This document shows positions 53,506 to 64,000 of a stretch of DNA of 64,000 bases, one piece after another. Source of the DNA: Mesorhabditis belari (Eukaryota; Nematoda; Chromadorea; Rhabditida; Rhabditidae); the NCBI GenBank assembly GCA_958450365.1, contig CAUEEP010000754.1:320001-384000 (forward strand). The letters are read 5' to 3'. Made by a program: the position numbers and the translations under genes. Numbering within the stretch: position 1 is the stretch's first letter; every line of letters begins with the position of its first letter. The notes under the pieces were generated by a model. The model did no database searches, was not told where the DNA came from, and saw only the letters and a program-made list of their open reading frames with translations.

Positions 53506-53684
53506 ATCTAAATTCTAAAGTTTTCTCTGCGTTTCCCTTTTTGTCTTCTTGGGGTTTTTCAAGGGAGAGATGCAGTTTTCTTCCCCAAAACATGCAAAAC
53601 ACACAAAACTCGGTGAATTCCCTAGTGACTTGGGATCCTGGGGTGAGTAGGGGTGGGTAGGGGTCCAAGGGGTTTAAGGGGTTA

Positions 53685-54090
53685 GGGATCCAAGAAGCTA
53701 GAGATCTAGGAATCCAGGAATCTTGAGATCTAGGAATCTAAGGATCTAGGGATTCAGGTATCTAGGAATCCAGGAATCTAGGAATCTAAGGATCTAGGGA
53801 TCTAGGAATCCAGGAATCTAGGAATCTAGGAATCCAGGGATCCAGGAATCTAGGGATCCAGGAATCTAGGAATCTAAGGATCTAGGGATCCAGGAATCTA
53901 GGAAGCCAGGAATCTAGGAATCTAGGAATCCAGGGATCCAGAAATCTAGGAATCCAGGAATCTAGGAATCTAAGGATCTAGGGATCCAGAAATCTAGGAA
54001 GCCAGGAATCCAGGAATCTAGGAATCCAGCGATCCAGAAATCCAGAAATCGAGAAATCTAGGAATCTAAAGATCCAGGGATTCAGAAATC
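53685..54090. repeat. GAATCTAGGAATCCAG minisatellite
   Basis: About 45 units of 7-8 bp (AATCTAGG, ATCCAGG) in varying order. Confidence 0.9.
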
Positions 54091-55046
54091 TAGGGTTAAG
54101 TTGGGGCTAGGGGTAAGGGGCAGGAGATTCCTACAGGAGTGAGGGATAGTTGGGGGGTAGAATTAGGGATCTCTAGGGGTGGTCAGGGATGATTGGGGTT
54201 GAAAGCAGAGCTGTTTGCAAGCCTAAGCCTAAGGCAAGCCAAGCCCAACCCAGGCCAAAACCAAGTTCCAGGGAATACTTTTCTCGGGATAGTTGAGAGA
54301 GGCAGTTGATAGAGGGTCTAGGGTTGGCCTGGGCCTGTGGGGATAGGATCTACTCAAGGGGTACAGGGGTACAGGGGTACAAGAGTACAAGGATGAGCTG
54401 GGAGTGGGTAAAGGATGACGAGGGCAACCCTGAGCCTGTGGGGATAGGGTCGAAGGTCGATGGGGGTAGGCCAGAGTGGGGTGTTGGCGAGCAGGGGTCC
54501 AGGGGCCTGAACAAGTGACCAAAGTGGGCCTGGACGAGTGATGAAGATCCTCACACGTCATCACCCTTCACCCACTAATCCCTAGTTGTGTGTCTATCTC
54601 TCTTTTAGGCAGCGTCACCCAAATTTCGTATTTATAGGAATAGGGAAAAGATGTGAATGAGAAAATGTTGATAATGAATGGAATTTAAGCCTAAAACTTA
54701 ATTTAAAGCTTTCCTAGATATCTAAATAAGAAGATCTATTAAAAATAAAGAAAAGTAGTTAAAGAAAGTCTAAGAGAAAGACTTAAGTCTGACTGGAAGG
54801 CTGGAAAGGCTCTAAAGGTTGGAAAGAGAAGCCTAGAAAGGCTCTAAAGGTTGGAAAGCTTGTTAGAAGCCTTGTTCTGACTCTGATTGTTAATCGGATT
54901 AATATCCAAGTTTCATTAGAGTTCCATTAGAGTTCCATTAGAGTTCTAGAAGCTTAGAAAGAGTCCAAACCAATAAAATCTTCGATATAGCGAAATCAGA
55001 AATATCAAAAATCAGAAATATCTCTTAAGATCTCAAGAATTTCCAG

Positions 55047-58000
55047 AATCCTCACAGCTCTCGATGGAGCAGCGAGTTGTGGAGCGGCGCTGACCGACGT
55101 CGAGCCACTGCTTGTCAATCCAATCACTGAACAACATCCAAGGTCTAGAAATGATCGAAATCTAGATTGCAATAGCTTTTGCAATAGATAGAGCTTTTGC
55201 AATTGATAGTTCTGCAAATTGAGTTCTTCTATTTCTATCAATTCCACCTTCAGATTAGTCCCATTGGCCTCATTTTTTGCTCAACATCCACATCACAATT
55301 TCGACGGTCACCTAGAAGCAAATGCCTCGCGAACGAAAGAGAACCCGTTACCGAATGTAAGTATTGTTAAAGAATCGATATTATATTCTATGCTATTGAA
55401 TTCTATTGGTATTCTATTCAATCGTTCTTATTCTATTCAAATCGATAATTATCTAGATCTAGAATTGATAATTATCTATTTCAATAGAATAAAATAACTT
55501 TAAGATGTTTAAGACGACTTTAAGACGACTTTAAGACAACTTTAAGATGCTTAAGACAACTTTAAGATGTTTAAGACGACTTTAAGACAACTTTAAGATG
55601 TTTAAGACGACTTTAAGACACCTTTAAGATGTTTAAGACGACTTTAAGACGACTTTAAGACAACTTTAAGATGTTTAAGACAACTTGCAGATAACTTTCA
55701 CTGAGAAAACACCGGTCTATGCTCTCCAGTATCAGTGTGACGGTTTACAACATCGATGGATACCAACAATCGTTTTTCAGGTCCTCATTTTGATTAGATC
55801 TACATAATAAGAGCTTTATCGATATCGAATAAGAGCTAAATCGATTTACATTTAATCTAGATCTAGATTTGGATCTAGATTGCGTTCTAGTTCTAGATTT
55901 GGATCTAGATTGCGTTCTAGATCTAGATTGGGATCTAGATTGCGGTCTAGATCTAGATTGGGATCTAGATTGGGATCTAGATTGCGTTCTAGATCTAGAT
56001 TGGGATCTAGATTGCGTTCTGGATCTAGATTTGGACCTAGGTTGGGTTCTGGATCTAGATTTCGATCTAGATTGCGTTCTAGATCTAGATTTGGATCTAG
56101 GTTGGGATCTAGAATTGCGTTCTAGATCTAGATTGGGATCTAGATTGTGTTCTAGATCTAGATTGGGATCTAGATTGCGTTCTGGATCTAGATTGGGATC
56201 TAGATTTGGATCTAGATTGCGTTCTAGATCTAGATTGGGATCTAGAATTGCGTTCTAGATCTAGATTGGGATCTAGATTGTGGTCTAGATCTAGATTGGG
56301 ATCTAGATTGGGATCTAGATTGCGTTCTAGATCTAGATTTGGATCTAGGTTGGGATCTAGATTGCGTTCTAGATCTAGATTTGGATCTAGATTGGGATCT
56401 AGATTGGGTTCTTGATCTAGATTTGGATCTAGATTGCGTTCTAGATCTAGATTGGGATCTAGATTAGGGTTCTAGATCTAGTTTTGGATCTAGATTGGGT
56501 TCTGGATCTAGATTTGGATCTAGATTGCGTTCTAGATTGAGATCTAGCTTTCTATTTAATTGCTTTTCATCATTTTTCACTCTAAAGAAACGAGTGGATC
56601 AGTTTTTATTCAAAAATTAAGAAGATCTCATCAATTTTAAGCAAAAGAAAAGGAAATCAAGAGAAAGAAAAGGAAAGTAAGAGAAAGAAAAGAAGAATTG
56701 AAAGAATTCAGTGCTCTAGAAAGGAAAAGCTGACAGATTTCTACACAAATTCTACCAGAAATAGACTAAATTATGGAAATTTTCGATATTGGAACCATAT
56801 TGGAACCATATTGGAACCATTGGAGCCATTGGAGCCATATTGGAACCATATTGGAACCAAATTGGAACCAAATTCAAGCTTTTCACTCATTTTTTTCAAT
56901 TTTGATCAATCTTTATCGATTTTATTCACGAAATTTCGTTAAAATCTCTGCTTTTTCAATAGAATCGAGTCCTTTTGTAAGAATTCTTTTTTCAGATGCG
57001 ACCAGAGAGCACTTCGACTAGCACTTCTGGCGGATATTTAGTCGTACGACTCGAACCTTTCGATCTAAATCTATGCAATGATGTGTCTGTGACTGAATGC
57101 AATACAAAGGTTAGTGGAAATATGTTTATTTGATTATTTGATTGTTTAATTGATTGTTTATTTGATTGTTTATGGTTTTATGATTGAAAAATCAATCTTT
57201 CTCTTCTTTTCTCCCATCTTTTTCAATAGTTTAATTGTTGATTTTGAAGTTTTTCTTTAAAAGCTTTAAACTTTCTTTTTCTTTAGATGCTTTAAACTTT
57301 TCTTTTCTTTAAAAGCTTTAAACTTTCCTTTGGATATCTAGACTTAAGAGTCTAGATATCCAAAAGATTTCTAGACTCTTAAGAAAGAAATTGAAGACAT
57401 TAATGGAAAGAAAGAAAGGATGGATGGAAGGATGGAAGGAAGAAAGAAGGGAAGAAAGAAGGAAGGATGGAAGGAAGAAAGGAAGAAAATGAAGAGAAAG
57501 AAAGAAAAAAGGAAAGAAAGAAGGAAGAAAGAAAGAAAGAACGAAAGAAAGAAAGAAAGAAAATCGAAAGAAAAGTGCCCGATTTGAGAGGAAATGGGGG
57601 AAAAGTGTGGGAATCGGTGCTACTTATCTGAGAAGAAAGGAAAGGAAAGAAAGGAAAGGAAAGAAATGAAAGGAAAGAATGGGGAATAAACGATTTGATT
57701 GGGTTTAGAATTATTGAAAAGTAAAGGGACCAAGTTATCTCATTGAAGAATATCTTGAACTAGTTGGAGTTTAAGAATTGAAAGACTTTCTGAAAGAGAA
57801 CAGAATTTGAATCACTGAGTTTCTTCCCTGAATTGGCTTAGATTTCTGGATTGAATTATCCAATCAGGCTCTATTTAGTATCATTTAAAAGCCTGAAATG
57901 TTCTCTATACAATGGTATAAAAAGTTAAGAATAATATTATTTCTAAGTAAAGTTATGGGCCTTCAAAGGCCTTGTAGTGGAAATGCCCGAATTGAACTTT

Positions 58001-61000
58001 CGAATAGAGCTTGATTGACTTAAATAGAACTTGATGCAATCTTTCATTCCCATAACTTTCTAATGAGAATCTTAGGCTTTCAAATAATCCAAAAGATAGC
58101 TTAATCGAATAATTCATTCCATGAAAATCAGCCGGCAGAGATCTCGAGAGAGAGAGATCAGCCTTGTCTCTGAATTGGCTTTGATTTCTGGATTGGATAA
58201 TCCAATCAGGCTCTATTTAGTATCATTTAAAAGCCTGAAATGTTCTCTATACAATGATATAAATAGTTAAGAATAATATAATTTCTATGCAAAGTTATGA
58301 GTCTTCAAAGGCCTTGTAGTGAAAATGCCCGAATTGAACTTTCGAATAGAGCTTGATTGATTTAAATAGAGCTTGATGCAATCTTTCATTCTCTTTCTAA
58401 GAACTTAACTTTCTAATGAGAATCTTAGGCTTTCAAATAATGCAAAAGAGAGCTTAATCGAATAATTCATTCCATGAAAATCAGCTGGCACAACTCTCTC
58501 GAGAGATCAGCCTTGTCTTCCCTAAATTGGCTTTGATTTCTAGATTGGATAATCCAATCAGGCTCTATTTAGTATCATTTAAAAGCCTGGAATGTTCTCT
58601 ATCCAAAGATCTTAAAAGTTAAGAATAATATAATTTCTATGCAAAGTTATGAGTCTTCAAAGCTTGGCTGAATACCCAGATTTTGAAAATCATTGTTGAA
58701 TAAGTGGCGAAGCTTTAAAGGTTATAACTTTTCCCAAAGCTGATATTATTGTAAACTCTTTATACCATTGGATAGAAAACATTTGAGGCTTTTAAATGAT
58801 AATAAATAGAGCTTGATTGAATAATCCATTCCATGAAAATCAGCCGACAAAGCGCTAAAGTTGGATCAGCCTTCACTTCCCTAAATTGGCTTTGATTTCT
58901 GGATTGGATAATCCAATCAGGCTCTATTTAGTATCATTTAAAAGCCTGAAATGTTCTCTATACAATGATATAAAGGGCTAAGAATAATATAATTTCTAGG
59001 CAAAGTTATGGACCTTCAAAGTTTGGCCATGTGAAAATGCCCGGATTTTGAAAAACATTGTTGAAAATCATTGTCAAACATTGTGAATCATTGAAAATGC
59101 TTGGATAATAGGACAATTTTAATGGTAATTCAGGATATAAATGATTAGAAAATCATTGGGAAAGGTAGCATTCAAAGTATCGACTTATTGAGTTTGCCAG
59201 AAAGAGGCGTTTCTGAGTTTGCCATTTCTGAGCAAGCAAAGCGATCTGCTATTCCTCTTCCTCTCCTCTTCCTCTCCTCTTCCTCTTCCTCTTCCTCTTC
59301 CTCTTCCTCTTCCTCTTCCACTTCCTCTTCCTCTTCCTCTTCCTTTTCTCAATCTCTTTCCTTTCTAATCCCTTCTTCACTTACGATTTTTGATGACAAT
59401 TTGATGACAACGATTTTTTACAACTTTTTACCCAGTGAAGCCTTCTTAATCGGATTTCTTTTTGAAAGAAAAGCCCGGAACTGAGTTCTCCCTTCAACAA
59501 CTTTTCAAAAAAAAACGAAAAGGATATGACGAAGCGGTTTTTTAACCGTCAAAAAACAAATTTTTAGCCTCTTTCTAGGGATTTGAGAAATAAATAGCAA
59601 AATTTTGAGTGTACAATCGCGTACTAAACTTCAAATTAATACAATTGTAAATTTAAATAAGGATTTTGTTAAAGATTAGCTTAAAAAACTTAAAAAAGGC
59701 TTAAAAACGATTTTAACAAAAAGCACATTTTTTGAGATTTGCACCAACTTTCAGCCCGATTTTAGATAGGTTTTTGTTAATAACTTTTGATAAAACAAAT
59801 AGTTCCTAAAAGCTGACGTTCTAAGCTATTTAAATCAACTTCTAACTTTCTGATCAGATAAGTTTAAGTTGCTTAAAATCGAGCTGAAAGTTGGCCAAAA
59901 CAAGGAAGGCGAGTTTTTGACCATTTTCCATCTCGATTTTAGATAGGTTTTTGTTAATAACATTTAATAAAACAAATAATTTCTGAAAGCTGACGTTCTA
60001 AGCTATTTAAATACTCTTGAAACTTCTGGATCCGACAAGTTTAAGGTGCTTAAAAATGAGCTGAAAGTTTTCCAAAACGAGGAAGGCGAGTTTTTAGCCA
60101 ACTTTCAGCCCGATTTTAGATAGGTTTTTCTTAATAACTTTTGATAAAACAAATAGTTTCTAAAAGCTGACATTCTACGCTATTTAGATCTTATTAAACC
60201 ATCCTGATTCAACAAGCTTAAGGTGCTTAAAATTGAGTTGAAAAATTGACCAAAAATCGATCACCTCCCGATAATCGCTCGACGCCCTGGATAACTCTAA
60301 AGATCCAAAAATGCACTCAAATACTCTATAAGAGTACTGTAGATGAGCTATAGTATTAAAAAAACTGTAGTAAGTAAAAAAAATAGAGATACTGTAGTAC
60401 TGAAGGGCACTGTATCACAGGGATGTTGTGTACTGTAGTACTGTAGTACTAAAGGATACTGTAGAGATATTTCAGGACTAAAAAAGTATTGCAGTATTAA
60501 AGAAGTACTGTAGTACTGATGGGATACTGTAGAGGGAATACTGTAGAGTACAAAGGGATACTATAGAGGCAATAATGGAGTACTGAATGGGTACTAAAGA
60601 GATGGGGAGACGGTAAGGCCAAAAGAGTACTGTAGGGGTACTGTAGGAACACTAGGACTACTGTAGGGGTACTGTAGGGACACTAGGACTATTGTAGGGA
60701 CACTAGGACTACTGTAAGGTACTGTAGGGACACTAGGACTACTGTAGGGGTACTGTAGGGACACTAGGACTACTGTAGGGGTACTGTAGGGATACTAGGA
60801 CTACTGTAGGGACACTAGGACTGCTGTAGGGATACTGTAGGGACACTAGGACTATTGTAGGGACACTAGGACTACTGTAGGGTACTGTAGGGACACTAGG
60901 ACTACTGTAGGGGTACTGTAGGGACACTAGGACTACTGTAGGGGTACTGTAGGGACACTAGGACTACTGTAGGGACGCTAGGACTACTGTAGGGTACTGT

Positions 61001-62952
61001 AGGGTACTGTAGGGACACTAGGACTACTGTAGGGGTACTGTAGGGTACTGTAGGGACCCCAGGACTACTGTAGGGGTACTGTAGGAACACCAGGACTACT
61101 GTAGGGGTACTGTAAGGCCAAAAGAGTACTGTAGAGGCACTGTAAGGCCAAAAGAGTACTGTAGGGGTACTGTAGGGACACTAGGACTACTCTAGTATCG
61201 AATAAAATACTTGTTTCTAATACTAATGACCTCTAGAATCCCAAGAGAAATCAGTGCACTAGAAAGGATGCGTTTGCAAACTCAAAATCATCAAAAAGAC
61301 GATTTTCTTTGTGCTCGTTGTGCTCAAACGGAAACGCACACTTCTGGTGCACCAAAATCCTCGAAAAACTTGTTAACTAGCTTGAAAAACTAGCTCAGAT
61401 TCAACTCAAAAATCAACAAATCCCGTTTTGTCTCAAATCTTCAATCTCAAATTCTATTTTTGCGTCAAATCCGACACTTTTCTTTTCTTTTCTTTCCTCC
61501 CTTTTTTCCTTTTCGGTGATTTTAGTTGACTGAAAGAAATCAAATCTCATCTCTCCTTCTTCAAGGGGGAATTTTGAGAAAAGACGAAAAGAAGAAGGGC
61601 AGAAGAAGGGCAAAATTGCTCACCCAGTCTCTCCACAAAATAATCGACATGAGAGGGGAAAAAACGAGAAGAATTGGCAGATGATGAGAAGTCATTTTCA
61701 TTTTTAGCGCTTTCTAAGACGAAGATTTTTTCCTTAAGGAAGCTTTAAGGGCCTTAAGGAAGCTTTAAGGGCCTTAAGGAAGCTTTAAGGGCCTTAAGGA
61801 AGCTTTAAAGGTCTTAAGGAAGTTGACCTGGCTTTATCTAGCCTGTAAAAAAGCGAGTTTCTTTCATCGATCCATCCAAGACCAAAGCTAAACTTGAGCC
61901 AGGTGCCTTTCTACCATTCTCCACCCATCAATGACCCTCTTCTTTCCCTCTTCCTCCACTCTTCCTCTTCTCTTCCTCTTCCCCTTCTCTTCCTCTTCCC
62001 TTCCCCCTCCTCTTCTTCCTCTTCCTTTTCTCTTCCTCTTCTCTTCTCTTCTCTTCTTTTCCTCTTCCCCTTCTCTTCCCCTTCTCTTCCTCTTCTCTTC
62101 CTCTTCCTCTTCTCTTCCTCTTCCCCTTCTCTTCCCCTTCTCTTCCCTTCCTCTTCCCCTTCTCTCCCTCTTCTCTTCCATCACCTCAATGTCACTCTTT
62201 TCCTCCTCATTCCTCCATTTTCTGCTTGAAAATGATCCAAATGTGACAAGTTGTGGGGACGCTTTTTCTTCTTTCATTTCTTTTCTCAAATATCCCAAAT
62301 ATCTCTAAAAACTAGGGAAAATGTTTTAAAAGTTAATAAGATAAAAATAAAATGATTCTAGATGATTCTAGATGATTCTAGATGATTCTAGATTGTAGAA
62401 TGAGTTTAGGAATGCATCAAATAAGCATCAAATAAGCATCAAGTAAGCTAGAATCGGTAAAGAAGCTAGTTAAGGTCAAGAATGACTCAAGAATGGCTTA
62501 AGCTGAGGTTTTTTGCTAATTTGATGAGAAAAGGATTCCTGTACTTTGCTTGTGCAAAGGATTCTTGTGAAGCTGATAAATTTCGATAAATTTCACCAAA
62601 TATTCGTCAATTTTACGGCAAATTTTGCTAAAAAAAAAACTTCCTTTGTTGGAAATTTTAAAAGGGTTAAGAGAAAAATTAAAAAGAAGACCTTATAGAG
62701 AATAAAGGAGGGTTACTCCATTTTTTTAATTTTTTTTTTTTTTTTTTTTTTTGGGTTAAAAAAAAAAATTTTTTTTTTTTTTTAAGAGGGAGGGGGGCCC
62801 CCCCCACCCCAACCCCCCACCCCCCCCCCCCCCCCCCCCCCCCCCCCACCCGCCCCGGCCCGCGGTCCCGGGCCCGGGCCCGGGCCCGGGACGGCCCCCC
62901 CGCCCCCGGGCCCCAGCCCCGGCCCGGGCCCGGGCGCGGGACGGGCAAGGGC

Positions 62953-63010
<58 letters not shown>

Positions 63011-63452
63011 CCCAAGCCAAAAAGACTTGCTGAAAGATCAGCTTGGCTTCTTGTTCACAGATTTAACCTTAATCTAGATCTAAATCAATCTAGATCTAGA
63101 TCTAAATCAATCTAGATCTAGATCTAAATCAATCTAGATCTAGATAATCTTTCATTTCATAGCTTTCAAGTACTCAAAAGTTTCTCTTAAACTTTAAAAA
63201 GATTCAATTACCTCTAGTTTACACTAGAATAATTTGCCTACAAAAAGAAACGATAACGAAAAAACTTGCCTAAAATCTTTGCAAACACACCATTTCTAAT
63301 GCACTAAAGCTTTCTTTTTTCTTTTCCTACTTTTCTTTTACATTTCCTTAGTAATTCGAGCTTTTTAGTGCTCATGGACGGTTCAAGGAGGTGTTCGTGT
63401 TTTGGCCAAAGCCTGCTGCGATGCTGTTCATCAAAAGAACACTTGTCGAGAG
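55047..63452 (+). CDS. Unrecognised Cys-containing, probably extracellular protein; internal exons, gene open at both ends
   Basis: Five exons with consistent phases: 55047-55142 (ILTALDGAASCGAALTDVEP, LLVNPITEQHP), 55254-55356 (LVPLASFFAQHPHHNFDGHL ... TKENPLPN), 55691-55780 (ITFTEKTPVYALQYQCDGLQ, HRWIPTIVFQ), 56996-57109 (MRPESTSTSTSGGYLVVRLE, PFDLNLCNDVSVTECNTK) and 63369-63452 (CSWTVQGGVRVLAKACCDAV, HQKNTCRE). Acceptors are TTCCAG, CTTCAG, TTGCAG, TTTCAG, TTTTAG; donors gtctag, gtaagt, gtcctc, gttagt, gttagt. Eight Cys in about 161 residues and an N-A-S glycosylation sequon suggest a disulfide-bonded secreted or membrane ectodomain; I recognise no family. The first exon needs an upstream phase-2 exon and the last continues past the window. 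Intron 4 is 6.26 kb and filled with repeats, so further exons there cannot be excluded. Confidence 0.7.
55500..55685. repeat. Intronic GACTTTAAGACAACTTTAAG minisatellite
   Basis: 12-bp ACTTTAAGACGA units interleaved with GATGTTTAAGACG, between exons 55254-55356 and 55691-55780. Confidence 0.9.
55855..56550. repeat. Intronic GATCTAGATTGGGATCTAGA minisatellite
   Basis: About 60 units of 11-12 bp (GATCTAGATTGG, GTTCTAGATCTAGATTGC) rich in AGATCTAGATCT palindromes. Confidence 0.95.
56790..56880. repeat. ATTGGAACCAT 11-12-bp array
   Basis: About eight copies, intronic. Confidence 0.9.
57405..57685. repeat. GGAAGAAAGAAA purine tract
   Basis: Irregular (GAAA)n/(GGAA)n, intronic in the 6.26 kb intron. 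Confidence 0.9.
57835..59060. repeat. Tandem repeat of about 350-bp units, four copies, intronic
   Basis: CTCTATTTAGTATCATTTAA recurs at about 57870, 58210, 58562 and 58920, always after GATTGGATAATCCAATCAGG, an inverted repeat. Units also share AGTTATGGGCCTTCAAAG and GCCCGAATTGAACTTTCGAA. Confidence 0.9.
59252..59345. repeat. (TCTTCC)n microsatellite
   Basis: About 15 copies. Confidence 0.95.
59700..60260. repeat. Dispersed repeat, about 175-bp units, three copies, inverted relative to 18370-18780
   Basis: CCCGATTTTAGATAGGTTTT, GCTGACGTTCTAAGCTATTT and AAGTTTAAGTTGCTTAAAAT recur in order three times. Confidence 0.85.
60330..61195. repeat. TACTGTAGGGGTACTGTAGG minisatellite, intronic
   Basis: About 30 units of GGACACTAGGACTACTGTAG with optional GGTACTGTAG; irregular TACTGTAGTAC words precede it. 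Confidence 0.95.
61735..61825. repeat. 20-bp repeat GGAAGCTTTAAGGGCCTTAA
   Basis: Four copies; contains the palindromes AAGCTT and TTAAGGGCCTTAA. Confidence 0.95.
61935..62185. repeat. CTCTTCCTCTTCCCCTT polypyrimidine microsatellite
   Basis: About 250 bp of CTTCC/CTTCT units; Ser/Leu and Arg/Glu ORFs in all frames are spurious. Confidence 0.95.
62355..62395. repeat. GATGATTCTA decamer
   Basis: Four copies. Confidence 0.9.
62715..63017. other. Homopolymer block (T/A runs, C runs, CCCGGG tract, G run), possible assembly artefact
   Basis: T runs of 15-20 with an A9 stretch, then C runs up to about 24, a self-complementary CCCGGG tract, then a G run of about 45. The segment from 62790 is almost pure G/C within an AT-rich genome. 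Its proline- and glycine-rich ORFs are not credible genes. Confidence 0.85.
63068..63142. repeat. 20-22-bp array ATCTAGATCTAAATCAATCT
   Basis: About 3.5 copies. Confidence 0.9.
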
Positions 63453-63494
63453 GTTAGTTGGGATTTTATTTGAATATCTATATGCCGTAGCCGA

Positions 63495-64000
63495 TTATGA
63501 GTCTAGGAGGCTTCCAAGTGAGTCTAGGAGGCTTCCAGTGAGTCTAGGAGCCTCCCAGTGAGTCTAGGAGCCTCCAAGTGAGTCTAGGAGCCTCCAAGTG
63601 AGTCTAGGAGCCTCCAAGTGAGCCTAGGAGCGTCCAAGTGAGTCTAGGAGCGTCCAAGTGAGTCTAGGAGCGTCCAAGTGAGTCTAGGAGCTTCCAAGTG
63701 AGTCTAGGAGCCTTCCAGTGAGTCTAGGAGGCATCCAAGTGAGTCTAGGAGGCTTCCAGTGAGTCTAGGAGCCTCCAAGTGAGTCTAGGAGCGTCCAAGT
63801 GAGTCTAGGAGGCTTCCAGTGAGTCTAGGAGGCTTCCAGTGAGTCTAGGAGCGTCCAAGTGAGTCTAGGAGCCTTCCAGTGAGTCTCGGAGCCTTCCAGT
63901 GAGTCTAGGAGCCTTCCAGTGAGTCTAGGAGCGTCCAAGTGAGTCTAGGAGCGTCCAAGTGAGTCTAGGAGCGTCCAAGTGAGTCTAGGAGCGTCCAAGT
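63495..64000. repeat. 20-bp minisatellite GTGAGTCTAGGAGCGTCCAA, runs off the right edge
   Basis: About 25 copies with CTTCCA, CCTCCA and CGTCCA variants, starting about 40 bp after the donor of exon 63369-63452. Confidence 0.97.

Noticed and set aside
61211..61393. 60-residue ORF with a CARCAQ segment
   Set aside because: It overlaps the dispersed GTGCRCTAGAAAGG element found at other sites, so it is repeat-derived.
62679..63020. Pro- and Gly-rich ORFs
   Set aside because: They come from the poly-C/poly-G block, which is probably artefactual.

Overview
The window reads as repeat-saturated nuclear DNA from a eukaryote, most likely a nematode. Reassembled exons are short (33-160 nt), 3' splice sites are mostly TTTCAG or TTTTAG, two introns are only 39-40 nt long, and there is no operon-like coding, ribosome-binding-site pattern or long uninterrupted ORF. 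The long ORFs that exist are almost all translations of microsatellites. I could not assign a species, and no database search was possible; gene names rest on motifs, exon phase continuity and remembered family signatures.

Three genes can be rebuilt by splicing. (1) Minus strand, about 12991 down to 2381/2217 and probably beyond the left edge: a secreted flavin-dependent amine oxidase (MAO / L-amino-acid oxidase superfamily) in at least 18 small exons, followed by phase-compatible Thr-rich exons that include a duplicated C-terminal module (2087-693). (2) Minus strand, 35288-29929: a complete seven-exon thymidine kinase of the TK1 type, about 214 residues, with P-loop, catalytic Glu and both zinc Cys pairs, but with one base missing in exon 3. 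(3) Plus strand, 55047-63452 and beyond both ends: five phase-compatible exons of an unrecognised Cys-containing, probably extracellular protein. A weaker plus-strand gene may lie at 41887-44735.

Layout: 1-13 kb amine oxidase gene, nearly every intron filled by its own minisatellite; 13-15.5 kb fold-back palindromes; 15.9-16.8 kb decamer satellite; 17-21 kb tRNA-like sequences and a broken mariner element; 21-26.5 kb dispersed SINE-like copies and minisatellites; 26.7-29.2 kb satellite with a higher-order period of about 569 bp; 30-35.3 kb thymidine kinase with repeat-filled introns; 36.5-37.6 kb tandem array containing a tRNA-like unit; 38.5-46.6 kb minisatellites with a possible gene; 47.05-47.62 kb a TA-flanked Tc1/mariner-type MITE; 48-54 kb minisatellites and dispersed repeats; 55-64 kb the unknown gene, with a 6.3 kb intron packed with arrays and an abnormal C/G homopolymer block at 62.7-63.0 kb.

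The genes show no sign of a common pathway beyond general metabolism (amine/amino-acid oxidation, thymidine salvage). The main feature of the window is the density and diversity of tandem repeats, more than 60 arrays mostly with unrelated units, placed inside introns without apparent disruption of the exons.
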